64,000 nucleotides of DNA from the NCBI RefSeq assembly GCF_014635825.1, contig NZ_BMDO01000004.1, positions 186,001-250,000 of the forward strand. The letters run 5' to 3'. The position numbers were made by a program, and so were the translations under genes. The notes below the pieces were generated by a model that did not search any database, was not told the DNA's origin, and was given only the letters and a program-made list of their open reading frames with translations. The DNA is from Mucilaginibacter galii. Lineage in GTDB: Bacteria; Bacteroidota; Bacteroidia; Sphingobacteriales; Sphingobacteriaceae. Numbering within the stretch: position 1 is the first letter of the stretch; every line of letters begins with the position of its first letter. Below are positions 16,688 to 25,746 of this stretch, one piece after another.

Positions 16688-19132
16688 ATGAAATGGATCA
16701 CTACACTTTTGCTCGCCTTGGTAAGCACTATCGTATCAGCACAAAACAAGGGAAAGATAACGGGTAAAATAGTTGATGGCAATAGCAAAGCAGCCATTGA
16801 CTACGCTACGGTAAGCATATATCAGCAGGGAAGCGAAAAACCGTCGGGCGGAACCATTACCGATGATAAGGGCAATTTTATACTTGATCGACTGGCCGAT
16901 GGGCAGTACCGGGTTGTTGTAAATTTCATTGGCTACCAGTCTTACACAGCAGGCCCTTTCAACATTAAGCAAAATACTGTAAATGTTGGCAGCATAAGTT
17001 TGCAGCCATCAAGCAAGCAATTGGGTGCTGTAACGGTTACGGCTAAAATACCCGTAATTGAGAACAAAATTGATAAGATGGTTTACAATGCCGCCAACGA
17101 TATCACTTCTCAGGGCGGCGTAGCTTTGGATATACTGAAAAAAGTACCGCAGGTAAGTGTTGATATTGATGGTAATGTAGAGTTACAAGGTATAGCAAGT
17201 GTACGGTTTTTAATTAATGGAAAACCATCAACCATGTTTGGCAGCAGTTTGGCCGATGTGCTTGCATCATTACCTGCAAGCCAGATAAAAAGTATAGAAG
17301 TGATCACCAGTCCGGGTGCCAAATATGATGCACAGGGTTTGGGCGGTATCATCAATATTATACTAAAAGACAATAAGGTACGCGGTATTAATGGAAACAT
17401 CAACTTTTCGGCCGGAACTCGTATGAATAACGGTTCAGCCAACTTGAATGTACGCAATGCAAATTTTGGAATATCAGCTTTTTTTAGTGGCAACGCACAG
17501 GTAAATACCCGTACATTAAATATTAATAATCGTACTTCAACAGATGCATTGGGCAGGAGCACCCGTTTAGTGCAAGATGGTTATAGCAATTTTAAGAGAG
17601 GCGGTTACGAATCGGGTATAAACTTTGATTGGTCGCTATCAAAAATAGACAATATTACCGGCTCTGTTGGTTACGACTATTTTAATAATCAAAACGTAGG
17701 AGCAACAGCACAAAGTCTGCAAACAAGCGGCCTGGCCGATGTTTTAAGTCAACGTAATTCGTTAAGCAAGTTTAACGCACACAGCTACGATTGGAGCCTG
17801 GATTATAAGCACAAGTTTAAAACCGACGGACAGGAACTGGAAGTGCTATACAACTCGAGTTTTGGAAAAAATAATTCGGCCTATAGTCAAAGCCAGGTTT
17901 ATAACGGGCAAGCCAACCCTTTTTCAGCGTCATCGAGTAACAACCCGGGAACAGATAAGGAAACCAATATTTCTATTGATTATACTCAGCCCTTATCTAA
18001 AGAGATCACTTTTGAAACCGGTGCTAAAACTGTTTTGCAAGACATTAACAGTACTGCCGCTGTTATTGCTTACGATCCAAATTCGACCGTTTACGCTTTT
18101 GACCCCAATCAATCATACAGCCTCAAATACAATCGTAAGATATATGCAGGCTATATTTCGTTAGGCTTTACTGCGTTCGATTTTTTCGACATTAAAGCGG
18201 GTGGCCGCCTTGAACATACCGACACCCATATAGATTTTCCGGGCACCGTTATCCCTTCGTATAATACCTGGGTGCCAACGGCTGTAATATCACACAAGAT
18301 AAATACATCATCAACCATAAAAATAAGCTACACCAAACGGGTAGAACGGGCCGAATACCGGGAAATAAATCCTTTTATTAACCTGAGTGATCCCTATAAC
18401 ATTACAACCGGCAACCCACTGCTAAAGCCCGAAATTGGTAACGTATTTGAGCTGGGTTATAATAAATCGTTAGAGGCGGGGGGCAACTTGTATGTAGCGT
18501 TATTTTCGCGTCATAACAGCAATGATGTTAAAACCTATACCAACTTTTACAGCGAATACCGTGTTGGCGATTCCGTCTACCGCAATGTATCTGTTACTAA
18601 CCGGCAAAATATAGGCACCGAGCAAAATACGGGTGTAAGTATTTCGAGCTCGGTGCCTTTCAGTAAAAAACTAAATCTGCGGACTAACACCACTGTAACT
18701 GATAAGTACATTGTGAATAAAGTGTACGGCGGTCCATCAGTTAATGCAGTAGTTGTGCGCGCCAATGTTAACCTTACGTACCAGCTTTCAAATACTTTTG
18801 TGGCCGAAGCCTTTGGCAATTACAATTCGCCCATGAAAAACATTCAGGGACGTACGCCTATGTTTCTAACTTACAATTTTGCCATTCGTAAGCAGTTTAT
18901 GAATAAAAAGGCGAGTGTTGGTTTTACCACCGCCAACCCATTTGCTAAATATGTAAACCAGTTAACCACCGTTACCCAAGCCGCTACCACCAACGGCCAA
19001 ACCTACAACAGCTATAACTTAAGGCGCGTACCTTATCAGTCGTTCGGCCTGAGTTTTTCATGGCGTTTTGGTAAGCTCGATTTTAAGAAAGAAAAGGAGT
19101 CTGACAATACCGTTAAGCCTATTGATAATTGA
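16688..19132 (+). CDS. TonB-receptor-like outer-membrane beta-barrel protein (PF14905 type)
   Basis: An 814-residue outer-membrane protein: signal peptide (STIVSAQ, about 19), a CarboxypepD_reg-like domain (about 23-105), a plug-like domain with IENKIDKMVYNAANDIT and SIEVITSPGAKYDAQGLGGI, and a long barrel. This matches the 'outer membrane beta-barrel family' relatives of TonB receptors that often lie next to two-component systems. The ligand is unknown. A TTG lies in frame at 16679, but ATG 16688 starts a normal signal peptide. It is divergent from the regulator/kinase pair, which suggests direct control by it. Confidence 0.87.
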   Translation: MKWITTLLLALVSTIVSAQNKGKITGKIVDGNSKAAIDYATVSIYQQGSEKPSGGTITDDKGNFILDRLADGQYRVVVNFIGYQSYTAGPFNIKQNTVNVGSISLQPSSKQLGAVTVTAKIPVIENKIDKMVYNAANDITSQGGVALDILKKVPQVSVDIDGNVELQGIASVRFLINGKPSTMFGSSLADVLASLPASQIKSIEVITSPGAKYDAQGLGGIINIILKDNKVRGINGNINFSAGTRMNNGSANLNVRNANFGISAFFSGNAQVNTRTLNINNRTSTDALGRSTRLVQDGYSNFKRGGYESGINFDWSLSKIDNITGSVGYDYFNNQNVGATAQSLQTSGLADVLSQRNSLSKFNAHSYDWSLDYKHKFKTDGQELEVLYNSSFGKNNSAYSQSQVYNGQANPFSASSSNNPGTDKETNISIDYTQPLSKEITFETGAKTVLQDINSTAAVIAYDPNSTVYAFDPNQSYSLKYNRKIYAGYISLGFTAFDFFDIKAGGRLEHTDTHIDFPGTVIPSYNTWVPTAVISHKINTSSTIKISYTKRVERAEYREINPFINLSDPYNITTGNPLLKPEIGNVFELGYNKSLEAGGNLYVALFSRHNSNDVKTYTNFYSEYRVGDSVYRNVSVTNRQNIGTEQNTGVSISSSVPFSKKLNLRTNTTVTDKYIVNKVYGGPSVNAVVVRANVNLTYQLSNTFVAEAFGNYNSPMKNIQGRTPMFLTYNFAIRKQFMNKKASVGFTTANPFAKYVNQLTTVTQAATTNGQTYNSYNLRRVPYQSFGLSFSWRFGKLDFKKEKESDNTVKPIDN

Positions 19133-19182
19133 TGCAGAGTTTAAAGTAAGTTCTGCACTATCAACATCACCGCCGTTTGATT

Positions 19183-19222
19183 GCCCGTTTGAAGACTTAT
19201 AAATTAAAGTATTCAAACGGGC
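19183..19222. terminator. Hairpin between convergent genes
   Basis: A perfect 11-bp inverted repeat (GCCCGTTTGAA at 19183-19193, TTCAAACGGGC at 19212-19222) with an 18-base A/T-rich loop lies between the convergent barrel and GDPD genes. It has no run of T right after either arm, so it may be a weak terminator or an RNA end-protecting structure. Confidence 0.45.
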
Positions 19223-19295
19223 ACAATAATGCTAAATCAAACTGCGCTTGATAAATGATTTTCCTCACATTTAAGCTGTAAGCACCCGGTAACGC

Positions 19296-20183
19296 TTATT
19301 GCTGATAGCTACCAAACAACTTGATCAACTTATCAGGAAAGTCAGAAATAATGCCGTCTACTTTGAGGTCTGCCATTTTCTTCATGCCTTCCTCATCATT
19401 AACGGTCCAGGGCAATACCTGTACTTTAGCCTGATGGGCCTGCTCTACAAAATTGCTGTCTATCAGGGTATAATAGGGGCTAATAACCTGTGGGGTAAAT
19501 CCTAACTTAGTTATGTTATCTGTAAAGCTATCTTTATTGGCAATAAGATATGATAGGGTTTGCTTTGGATATTTTTGATGTAATACCAGTAGGGGCCTTG
19601 CGCCAAACGATTGAATAGTAACTTTTTGAGCCACTTTCTTTTTGTTTAGCACATCCATTACCAGCTTAACAAAAGCCTCCGGTTGCGGGTGTTCAATTCC
19701 GTCGCGTGCAGGTGCACTCTTAATTTCCAGATTGTAATAAACCGGTTTTAAGTGATTGATCTTTATATAGCGTTCCACACTGTCAATTAACTCGGCTAAC
19801 AGCGGTTTATACGTTTTCATTTTCTTCTGATCCGGGAACTGCGGATGCGGTTTTGTGCCCCCGTCATAAAGCTTAACACTATCATATGGCATGGTGTAAA
19901 TTAGCAGGTTTTTCTCTTCGGCTTTACTAACAGGGCTGCCATCCGGCTTGATCATAAAATCGGCAGACATATAAGTGTCATGCGATACCACCACCTGGTT
20001 GTCTTTAGAAATTACGCAATCCAACTCCAAAGTTCTAACGCCAAGCTTAACGGCATTTATCATAGCCGGAATAGAGTTTTCGGGCATAATGCCTCGCCCG
20101 CCGCGGTGGCCTTGAGTATCTAATTTTTGCGCTGTTGCATTTAATAGCAGGCAGCAAAAAGGTAATATTAATAAAGCTTTCAT
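19296..20183 (-). CDS. Glycerophosphodiester phosphodiesterase, exported (locus A)
   Basis: A 295-residue secreted GDPD: signal peptide ending NATAQ (about 19), then a TIM barrel. Catalytic His26-Arg27 (GHRGGRGIMPENS), metal ligands Glu53 and Asp55 (LELDCVIS) and the second catalytic His68 (VVVSHDT) are all present. Family members cleave glycerophosphodiesters to glycerol-3-phosphate plus an alcohol; others act on inositol or sugar phosphodiesters. It is the last gene of a three-gene set (receptor, esterase, GDPD), 18 bp after the esterase. An insertion around residues 85-130 distinguishes it from the GDPD at 44392. Confidence 0.9.
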   Translation of the reverse strand: MKALLILPFCCLLLNATAQKLDTQGHRGGRGIMPENSIPAMINAVKLGVRTLELDCVISKDNQVVVSHDTYMSADFMIKPDGSPVSKAEEKNLLIYTMPYDSVKLYDGGTKPHPQFPDQKKMKTYKPLLAELIDSVERYIKINHLKPVYYNLEIKSAPARDGIEHPQPEAFVKLVMDVLNKKKVAQKVTIQSFGARPLLVLHQKYPKQTLSYLIANKDSFTDNITKLGFTPQVISPYYTLIDSNFVEQAHQAKVQVLPWTVNDEEGMKKMADLKVDGIISDFPDKLIKLFGSYQQ

Positions 20184-20201
20184 ATATCGATTGTGAAGTG
20201 T

Positions 20202-21335
20202 TTATTTAAAAAGTAAAGGTACAAACTCGGTAAGATACCTGCGCCAAACCTGGTAGCTATGCACTCCCTCGGTTTCCTTGTATTGGTGATTGATGTTTTT
20301 AGATTTAAGCCAGTCAATAAATTTACGGTCATATGGAGCCAGGTAATCGTCTTTACCTATGGCTATCCATGCCAGCTTTAATTGTTTGTTTACCGACTCA
20401 TTTAAGTTTGGAAAGGCCTTATTAAAATCCGGATCTAAAAGCACGACTGCCGGACTGAACGAACCCATATAATCAAACAGATCTGCATGATTAAAGCCTA
20501 CATCGAGCGATTGGCCGCCTCCCATTGACAGACCAGCAACTGCCCGGTACTTTTTGGTTTTGCCCACGTTGTATAAACCCTCCACCATAGGGATCACCTC
20601 ATTGATAAGCGCATCAACAAATAGTTTTTCATTTTTTTGATACGCTTCTTTACTGCGTTGGCCTGTTGCCGGGTCAAACATCTCCGGTGCGCCATAACCA
20701 AGCGTGTTAATGATGATCATGGGTTTGGCCTTGCCCTGCGCAATTAAGTTATCCATGATAATGTTTTCGCGGCCGGCAGTTACCCATGCACTTGTTTCAT
20801 CGGTTAGTCCATGAAAAAGATACAGCACAGGGTAGGGTTCTTTGCGCTTAGGGTCGTAACCGGGTGGCGTGTAAACACGCATATCACGGTTGTCACCAAT
20901 AAGTTTTGATTTGAAGAAATGCTGGCTTAAAACACCATGTGGTACATCGTTCAATTCCCAGCTTAAGCTTGCCGGCCCGGGCACATGGGCCAGGCTTTGG
21001 CCCAAAGCGCGTTTAAATAAGGGTTTAATGCAAGGGTTGTTAGGGTCGGGCAAAACGGTGCCATCAACCGAAAAGGTATAGCGGTAAACGTCAGGTGCAA
21101 AGTTTTCCGAGTAGCTCCAAACCCCGCCGGTATCTTTGGTCATGAGGCGCGGTTTGGCATCATCCATAATAAGCAATACCTTTTGCGCATTAGGCGCCTG
21201 GAAACGGAAGGTTACTGCACCGTTTTTTTCAACCTGCGGCGATTGTATGTTCTTTTGTAAAGGGGCGGCTAATTGCTGTGCCTTAACCCCGGTAAGGGCA
21301 AGGCACAACAATGCTGACATAATTAACTTAGTCAT
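20202..21335 (-). CDS. CE1-type esterase with N-terminal E-set domain (locus A)
   Basis: A 377-residue secreted alpha/beta hydrolase of the Fes/IroE/XynZ-like group. Signal peptide ending GVKAQ (20); an immunoglobulin-like E-set/CBM48-like domain (about 35-105, VTFRFQAPNAQKVLLIM); then the hydrolase with VLYLFHGLTDE, nucleophile Ser270 in GLSMGGGQ, acid Asp329 or Asp330 in GKDD, and His359 in EGVHSYQ. Homologues hydrolyse feruloyl or acetyl esters on glycans, or siderophore esters. Its place between an outer-membrane receptor and a GDPD points to nutrient scavenging from an esterified, phosphodiester-containing substrate. Confidence 0.88.
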   Translation of the reverse strand: MTKLIMSALLCLALTGVKAQQLAAPLQKNIQSPQVEKNGAVTFRFQAPNAQKVLLIMDDAKPRLMTKDTGGVWSYSENFAPDVYRYTFSVDGTVLPDPNNPCIKPLFKRALGQSLAHVPGPASLSWELNDVPHGVLSQHFFKSKLIGDNRDMRVYTPPGYDPKRKEPYPVLYLFHGLTDETSAWVTAGRENIIMDNLIAQGKAKPMIIINTLGYGAPEMFDPATGQRSKEAYQKNEKLFVDALINEVIPMVEGLYNVGKTKKYRAVAGLSMGGGQSLDVGFNHADLFDYMGSFSPAVVLLDPDFNKAFPNLNESVNKQLKLAWIAIGKDDYLAPYDRKFIDWLKSKNINHQYKETEGVHSYQVWRRYLTEFVPLLFK

Positions 21336-21358
21336 TGCTTTGATAGTTTTATATTAAA

Positions 21359-24300
21359 TTAGAAGCCGTAACGAAAGCCTAACTGAAATTGGTAAGGGTT
21401 ACCGCCGGGCACAACCACACCCGCATTAGGATTAACGGTATAATTGTAGTTATTAGTGGTAGTATTGAAACCATTTAAGGCGTAAATATTAGTAGCACCC
21501 AGGTTTTTTGATACACCTCTGTTTTTGTTAAATAAGTTGGCTACGTTAAACAAATCGCCCGAAAACTCAATGTATTGTTTCTTGGTAAAAGTTCTGAAGC
21601 GTTTTGCAATGCGAATATCCCATTGGCCATAAAAGCCGTTAATACCGCCATTTCTTTCTGCTACCTTACCAATGCTCTTACGTACATAGTCTTTCAGGCT
21701 CGAGCTTACATCCGGGTTATCTAACAACTTTTGAACGGCAGTGCGGGTTGCCTGCGGTACAGCCAGGTTGTTGGGGTCAAAAACGTAAGCCAGGTCATTG
21801 GTGGCTACAAAGTCGCCATTTACGTTACCGCCGGCTAATAGCGAATATCTTGTACCGCCAATACCCGAGTAGCGGAAACCAACGCTAAAACCGTATAAAC
21901 TTGGCAGTGTACCGTAAAATACTATCTTGTTGCGAAACTGGTTGTCTGAAGCTGTCATCTTGCTTAAATCGCGCGGGTCGTCTTTTACCGGCAACGCCAG
22001 TGTTGCCGAGTTGGCTACGTTACCATTATAGGAAGTATTATCCTTAGTGTCGTTATAAGTGTAGCTAAATGATACTTCGCCGTCTCTCCAGTAACGGTAG
22101 GTACCATCAAATACAAAAGCATACTGGTTTACTTTACCATCGCTGTTTAAGGCAAGCACACGGCCAATATTTTGCGTTTTACGACCTTGGGTCCAATCGG
22201 CAGCGCCGTTTCTGGTTACTATGGTAGAAGCAGGCACATATACCCCGCGGTTACCTTCATTTGATAAGGTAAAGTACGGCTGTTCAACCATGTTGGCATC
22301 GGTATACATATAGTTGTTGCGTGCCAGGGTTAAGTAGGCACTTACACCTAATCTTAAACGTTCGGTTATAAAACGGTTGTACGAAAAGTTAGCTTTATAG
22401 ACTACCGGTATCTTAACATCTTCACGGTTTAAGTTGATGGTAGATAGCTTAGACACACCAGGTATGTTAAATAATTCGGCACCCGGCGATTTAGATGGGT
22501 CGGCACGGTAAAGGGGAAAGTTGGGAACCGGCACTAGGTTAGGGCCTGAGTTCGGGCGGGTAATATCAACAGCTGCCAATTTTGTTCCGTCGAAAACCAT
22601 GTTGTTGATCATGGTATAATTCAAAATATCTGAGCCAAAAATACCAGCACCTAAGCGGATAATATCTTTATGCTGCTCATTAACATCCCAGGTAAATTGT
22701 ACCCGTGGTTGTAATTGAAAGGTAGTTAAAGAATGATCTGTTCTTAAGCCCAGATCATTAAATACTACCTGGTTAAAATTAGGCTTGTTTAAGTAGTTGG
22801 TATAATCTGCCCTGATGCCGGCCATTACATCTAAACCTTTGGCCAGTTTGGTTTGCATTTGGGCATATAAACCAGTGTTAATAAAGTTCTGTCTTACGCT
22901 CGGGTCTTCAACCAAGGGTATTTCTCTCGCATAACGATCCGGCAATAAATTGTTAAAGTTATCTATACCGGTAAAATAGAAACGGCCGTTAACTTCACTG
23001 CCATACCTGGAGTTCATGTGGGTATACATGAGATCTGTACCGAAGGTGAAGTTGATCTTATCGGTGTTGAAATATAAATTATCGGTTAGCTGTGAAATAT
23101 TACTGAAAAAATATTCGGGTGCATAACGCTGTCCGCCTAATTGCAGCGAAGTTTTCAGGGTATCTCTACCAACGATGGAGGATACATTGGATACAATTGC
23201 CCTTGGTATAGTAGCAGTTCCTTGCGGTAATTGATTGCCGGGAAGGCTTTCTAACGATGCAGACATTTGCTGAAACTTTAACTCGTTAGTTAAACGTGGC
23301 GACAAGGTTGAACGCAAGGTAGCAAGCGTACTATTGCTTTTATTACGCGTGGTTCCATAAGTTTCGTACAACGTAATAGCCGTATTATCACCAATATTTT
23401 GGTTATTCAAATCATAAATGTAGTTGTTGCTTACAGTTAACAGGTTTTTGCTGTTCAGCTGGAAATCGACACGTGCAAATAATGCCCTTGTAGTTTCTTT
23501 TTTATCGAAAGAGCCAACCTGTGGCGTAGCAGCTAAGCCATATTTACTACGACCTATATTTACAAAATTAGTTAAAGTACTCTGGCTAATACCATAACGC
23601 ACTTCATCAGCAGCGCCTTGTATATCGGCAATCTGAAGTGGTCTCGAGTCGCGCTGGTTATCAAAGGCAACAAAAAATTGTGCTTTATCCTTAATGATAG
23701 GTCCTCCTAACGAAAAACCATATTGATAGGTAGAAAAGGGAACATTGCGTTTATTACCACGGGTATCGTACTTTGAAGATAACTCATCGGCTCTCATAAA
23801 GCCGAAAGCACTTCCACTTAAGGTATTGGTACCTGATTTAGTTGCTGTATTGATAGTACCACCGCCACTGCGCCCGTAAGTAACATCATACTGATTGGTA
23901 ACCACTTTAAATTCGCGCACGGCCTCAATAGAGATGGAGTATGGCGAACTTGGCGCCGCTGTGCCGCCAAAGGTTGGGTTTTTTGCACTCATACCATCAA
24001 TAGTGTAATTGGTGGAGGTAGCTAACTGGCCCGAAACACTACCGCCCCGGCTTAGTGGAGAAAGATCGATTAGTGAAGTAAAGTTACGCCCGTTAACAGG
24101 CAGCTTTTGAATGTTCCTGGCGTTAACCGAAGTAGAGGCGCCCAGGTTGGGGATATTGTTTTGCATACTGTTGGCGTTCACTTCTACCACATTCAGCGTA
24201 TTGTTAGTTACCTGCAGCTGCACATCCAGTTTCAGTACATCGCTTAGGTTAAGCATATAGCCGCTTCTTTTTTGCGCACCATAACCTACGTAGGTTATAT

Positions 24301-24553
24301 CAATACTGTAAGGGCCGCCCAAAGGGAGTTGCTTAAAGTTATACTCTCCCTTTTGGTTGGTTAAGGTGGTGGTATTAAAGCCGGTAGATTCATTACGCAC
24401 ACGAATAGTAGCCCCGGGGATAGGGTCTTTTTTGTCGTCGGTAATGGTTCCGGTGATGCCAGCTTGCGAGGTTTGTGCCTGTGTAGCCGTAGTTTGGCAA
24501 AGGCAGATCGTCAATAGTAGTACAGTAAAAAGACTGTGTAGGGTTTTCAACAT
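21359..24553 (-). CDS. Oar-like TonB-dependent receptor with carboxypeptidase-regulatory domain (locus A)
   Basis: A 1064-residue outer-membrane receptor. After the signal peptide (TATQAQ) comes a CarboxypepD_reg domain (about 27-110, GITGTITDDKKDPIPGATIR), a plug with LPVNGRNFTSLIDLSP and YDVTYGRSGGGTINTATKSG, and a large barrel ending FQLGFRYGF. The NGRNF and GRSGGG blocks mark the Oar/TonB-receptor group, distinct from SusC. I start it at ATG 24553; the frame extends 21 codons further upstream, but that segment is not signal-peptide-like. It leads an operon with the esterase and GDPD genes. The imported substrate is unknown. Confidence 0.88.
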   Translation of the reverse strand: MLKTLHSLFTVLLLTICLCQTTATQAQTSQAGITGTITDDKKDPIPGATIRVRNESTGFNTTTLTNQKGEYNFKQLPLGGPYSIDITYVGYGAQKRSGYMLNLSDVLKLDVQLQVTNNTLNVVEVNANSMQNNIPNLGASTSVNARNIQKLPVNGRNFTSLIDLSPLSRGGSVSGQLATSTNYTIDGMSAKNPTFGGTAAPSSPYSISIEAVREFKVVTNQYDVTYGRSGGGTINTATKSGTNTLSGSAFGFMRADELSSKYDTRGNKRNVPFSTYQYGFSLGGPIIKDKAQFFVAFDNQRDSRPLQIADIQGAADEVRYGISQSTLTNFVNIGRSKYGLAATPQVGSFDKKETTRALFARVDFQLNSKNLLTVSNNYIYDLNNQNIGDNTAITLYETYGTTRNKSNSTLATLRSTLSPRLTNELKFQQMSASLESLPGNQLPQGTATIPRAIVSNVSSIVGRDTLKTSLQLGGQRYAPEYFFSNISQLTDNLYFNTDKINFTFGTDLMYTHMNSRYGSEVNGRFYFTGIDNFNNLLPDRYAREIPLVEDPSVRQNFINTGLYAQMQTKLAKGLDVMAGIRADYTNYLNKPNFNQVVFNDLGLRTDHSLTTFQLQPRVQFTWDVNEQHKDIIRLGAGIFGSDILNYTMINNMVFDGTKLAAVDITRPNSGPNLVPVPNFPLYRADPSKSPGAELFNIPGVSKLSTINLNREDVKIPVVYKANFSYNRFITERLRLGVSAYLTLARNNYMYTDANMVEQPYFTLSNEGNRGVYVPASTIVTRNGAADWTQGRKTQNIGRVLALNSDGKVNQYAFVFDGTYRYWRDGEVSFSYTYNDTKDNTSYNGNVANSATLALPVKDDPRDLSKMTASDNQFRNKIVFYGTLPSLYGFSVGFRYSGIGGTRYSLLAGGNVNGDFVATNDLAYVFDPNNLAVPQATRTAVQKLLDNPDVSSSLKDYVRKSIGKVAERNGGINGFYGQWDIRIAKRFRTFTKKQYIEFSGDLFNVANLFNKNRGVSKNLGATNIYALNGFNTTTNNYNYTVNPNAGVVVPGGNPYQFQLGFRYGF

Positions 24554-25055
24554 ATTGTTGTGCTTAATTTTTGGACGAAAGTAGACCAGTACTATTAAGC
24601 CAACACACCAATTCATTTATGCAATTGATAACAAATTAACAAATCGCTCTACTTAGATTGTAAAAAATGACCAAACAATTTATGAAGATTTAACGGATCG
24701 ATAACTTTTAAAGTCATGGTATCTTAAATGATATATATATGAAAGAAAGTAACAAGATTAACAGTAATAGATGGACAGATAGTTGCTTTCATCTTTATAT
24801 CATCCAATAATAGCCAAGGTATCGTCGCGTATTAATGGGAAGCATCTTGTCTATTATTTTTACCCGTGCGGGATAATTTTTGAATTAAGAGCCCGCCCGG
24901 TTAAGCTTTATTCTTTGTTGTCATTTAAACTGTACAAATTCGGCAGGACACGTTTTTGTTTTAATACAGGACTTCTTCATACCAATCCTGAGCTTTTTAG
25001 TAATGTTTAATAAACGCTGAATTAATGTTGCTGATTTAGTTTCGCAGCATATAAG
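24554..25055. other. Intergenic region between locus A and locus B, 502 bp
   Basis: Divergent promoter region between the Oar-like receptor and the ECF sigma gene. It is A/T rich and includes a short AT repeat near 24731. I found no full TAnnTTTG box, RNA or convincing hairpin. Short frames here do not look coding. Confidence 0.5.
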
Positions 25056-25658
25056 ATGCACGTTTCTCAGCAACTCCCCCCGGATGAAGAAAAACTTTTT
25101 CGCCTGTTATGCGAAGGAGATAAGGAAGCTTTCGATCAAATTTACAATTTGTACTGGAAACGCTTGTTTCTGTACGTAGTTAAGGTAATTAAAGATAGTG
25201 AAGCAGCCGAAGACATTGTACAGGAGATATTTGTTTCGTTGTGGTTGAGGAGACAAGAGATCACCGAACAGCGTACACTTTCAGGCTATTTGTTTACGGC
25301 GGCACGTTTCAAGGGAATTAACTATGTGCAAGATCAGTTAAAAAAAGGGAAACATGCCGACAGTCTCATCAATCATTTTAATGCATCGCAAGACGGACTG
25401 GACGACTTGATGGAGGCTAAAGAGCTCAACCTCATTATCAACAAGGAAATAGAAAAGCTGCCTCCTAAAATGCGCGATGTTTTTGTGCTCAGCAGGCGCG
25501 ATCAGCTCAGCCATAAGGAAATATCGGAGAAGTTACAGATTTCGGACAAGACAGTAAAAAAGCAGATCAATAATGCTCTTAAGCATTTTAAACTGGTACT
25601 AAGCAGAGACGCTATATTGTGTGTGGGCTTAGTCATTCACTGGGCAATTTTTCTTTAA
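25056..25658 (+). CDS. ECF-type RNA polymerase sigma factor (locus B)
   Basis: A 200-residue sigma factor: region 2 from about residue 22 (DKEAFDQIYNLYWKRLFLYV, then AEDIVQEIFVSLWLRR), a linker, and region 4 (about 128-185) with LPPKMRDVFVLSRRDQLSHK and a helix-turn-helix EISEKLQISDKTVKKQI. The C-terminal tail VGLVIHWAIFL is hydrophobic. In Bacteroidota such factors pair with a FecR anti-sigma and a SusC/FecA receptor that senses the substrate at the outer membrane. FecR follows 88 bp downstream. See the shared elements at 25711 and 26742 for possible target sites. Confidence 0.93.
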   Translation: MHVSQQLPPDEEKLFRLLCEGDKEAFDQIYNLYWKRLFLYVVKVIKDSEAAEDIVQEIFVSLWLRRQEITEQRTLSGYLFTAARFKGINYVQDQLKKGKHADSLINHFNASQDGLDDLMEAKELNLIINKEIEKLPPKMRDVFVLSRRDQLSHKEISEKLQISDKTVKKQINNALKHFKLVLSRDAILCVGLVIHWAIFL

Positions 25659-25710
25659 CAGAGCACATTATCGTTAATTCGCCACAATTCGTAAATTTAT
25701 TTTTGAAATA

Positions 25711-25742
25711 TCTACTACCAACACCTATTTTTCGGGATATAG
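25711..25742 (+). promoter_or_regulatory. Candidate ECF-sigma promoter upstream of fecR-like gene
   Basis: TCTACTACCAAC (25711-25722), 12 bases, then GGATATAG (25735-25742). The same two blocks with the same spacing occur upstream of the susC-like gene at 26742-26773, while the spacer sequences differ. An AAC-ending upstream block plus a conserved downstream block is what an ECF promoter looks like. The start codon lies only 4-7 bases after the second block, so a transcript from here would be nearly leaderless. Confidence 0.5.
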
Positions 25743-25746
25743 TTAA

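Noticed and set aside
24783..25010. 75-codon frame between locus A and the ECF sigma gene
   Set aside because: Lacks protein-like composition or conserved motifs and sits in the promoter region.
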